42,392 nt of DNA from a virus. The position numbers and the translations under genes are program-made. How positions within the stretch are numbered: the stretch's first letter is position 1; the number at the start of each line of letters is the position of its first letter. A model generated the notes under the pieces. That model ran no database searches. It saw nothing but the letters and a program-made list of their open reading frames with translations, and had not been told where the DNA came from. Where the stretch lies: IMG/VR virus record IMGVR_UViG_3300034200_000772, positions 1 through 42,392 of that record. One strand, given 5' to 3'. This document shows, in pieces, positions 41,901-42,392 of this stretch.

Positions 41901-42278
41901 ATGGGATGGGGCAAGCCGAAGGTGAGTGGGCATGTGGCGACCTATGGCAGCGGTGCCAAGCGTTCGGCCAAGGACGTGCGGTTCGAGTTGCTGTCGCCCA
42001 TCGGGCTGCGTCGGATGGCACAGGCCAGCCACGAGGGTGCCGAGAAGTACGGGTCGATGAACGTCGAGAAGGGGCTGCCTGTGAGCGTGTTCTTGAACCA
42101 CGCCTTGTCGCACATCTACGCCTACCTTGAAGGGGATCGCGGCGAGGATCACCTCTCGCATGCGGCGTGGAACCTGTGCTTCTCGATGCACTCCGAGGAG
42201 TTGTGGCCCCACCTCAACACCGACCTGCGTCAGGCTGGGTGCAAGCCCCCCGCTCAGGAGGAGGTGGCTGGTGAATAA
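41901..42278 (+). CDS. dATP/dGTP diphosphohydrolase-like protein (DUF5664 type)
   Basis: A 125-residue product. A TTG at 41895 is in frame, but ATG 41901 has GAGGAG 8 nt upstream and is preferred. The pattern RFELLSPIGL, GAEKYGSMNVEKG, HALSHIYAYLEGDRGEDHLSHAAWNL is that of phage dATP/dGTP diphosphohydrolase-like proteins: all-alpha with conserved Glu, His and Asp that could bind metal. These can shape the nucleotide pool, including in phages with modified bases. The next gene begins before this one ends. Confidence 0.6.
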   Translation: MGWGKPKVSGHVATYGSGAKRSAKDVRFELLSPIGLRRMAQASHEGAEKYGSMNVEKGLPVSVFLNHALSHIYAYLEGDRGEDHLSHAAWNLCFSMHSEELWPHLNTDLRQAGCKPPAQEEVAGE

Positions 42279-42392
42279 CAGCCTCACCCCGGAGGAACTG
42301 GAGGGTGCATACCGCAAGCTCTGCGGTGCGATGCTCGTGCAGACGGCACTGTCCCTGAGTACTCGGGCAGCCCACAGGAAGGACGACTACGG
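42271..42392 (+). CDS. Partial gene cut by window edge
   Basis: Starts at GTG 42271 with GGAGGAGGTGG upstream, overlapping the previous stop by 8 nt, and is open to the window end (about 40 codons). The visible start is MNNSLTPEELEGAYRKL, helical and acidic. No family can be assigned from this fragment. Confidence 0.5.
   Translation, partial: MNNSLTPEELEGAYRKLCGAMLVQTALSLSTRAAHRKDDY

Overview
The window is one continuous stretch of a temperate, podovirus-like tailed phage genome. It is GC-rich and densely packed, with many ATGA, TAATG and TGATG junctions, and all but one gene lie on the + strand. A planctomycete host is suggested but not proven. The main support is an SHD1-like (SLA1 homology domain 1) module in a 663-aa virion protein, a domain family especially common in planctomycete proteins. 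The evidence for a podovirus is a head-tail adaptor, a nozzle-like protein, three very large ejection-type proteins, and the absence of a tape measure, sheath or tail-tube cassette.

Layout: 1-3609 holds a 5'-truncated scaffold-like gene, the major capsid protein, a candidate decoration protein, a small secreted protein and two small virion-type proteins, with rho-independent terminators at about 2581 and 3638. 3688-9255 holds a candidate small terminase, the large terminase, the portal, an endonuclease VII nested between its neighbours, and an unknown gene. 9305-17924 is an accessory-looking tail-fibre array rich in collagen-like repeats, paralogous C-terminal domains and a beta-propeller. 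17994-24228 holds the adaptor, a split nozzle and a remarkable cysteine-rich protein. 24282-34476 encodes internal or ejection proteins. 34477-34883 is the only long gap. 34884-35973 is the lysogeny locus: a leftward tyrosine integrase next to the first 51 nt of a tRNA-Pro(CGG), the likely attP. 35836-42392 is a recombination and nucleotide module: RecB-like exonuclease, ERF annealing protein, HTH protein, SF2 helicase, membrane-anchored HExxH protein, HNH nuclease, Hjc-like resolvase, a PDDEXK nuclease and a dNTP-hydrolase-like protein, ending inside a further gene.

How it works together: the integrase would recombine phage and host at a tRNA-Pro gene. The exonuclease and ERF protein form a two-component recombination pair, the helicase and resolvases process replication intermediates, and the terminase, portal and endonuclease VII would package and debranch concatemers. 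The tail-fibre array would govern host recognition. I found no DNA polymerase, primase, repressor, lysin or holin that I can support, so these are presumably outside the window or unrecognisable. No CRISPR array, insertion sequence or complete tRNA was seen.
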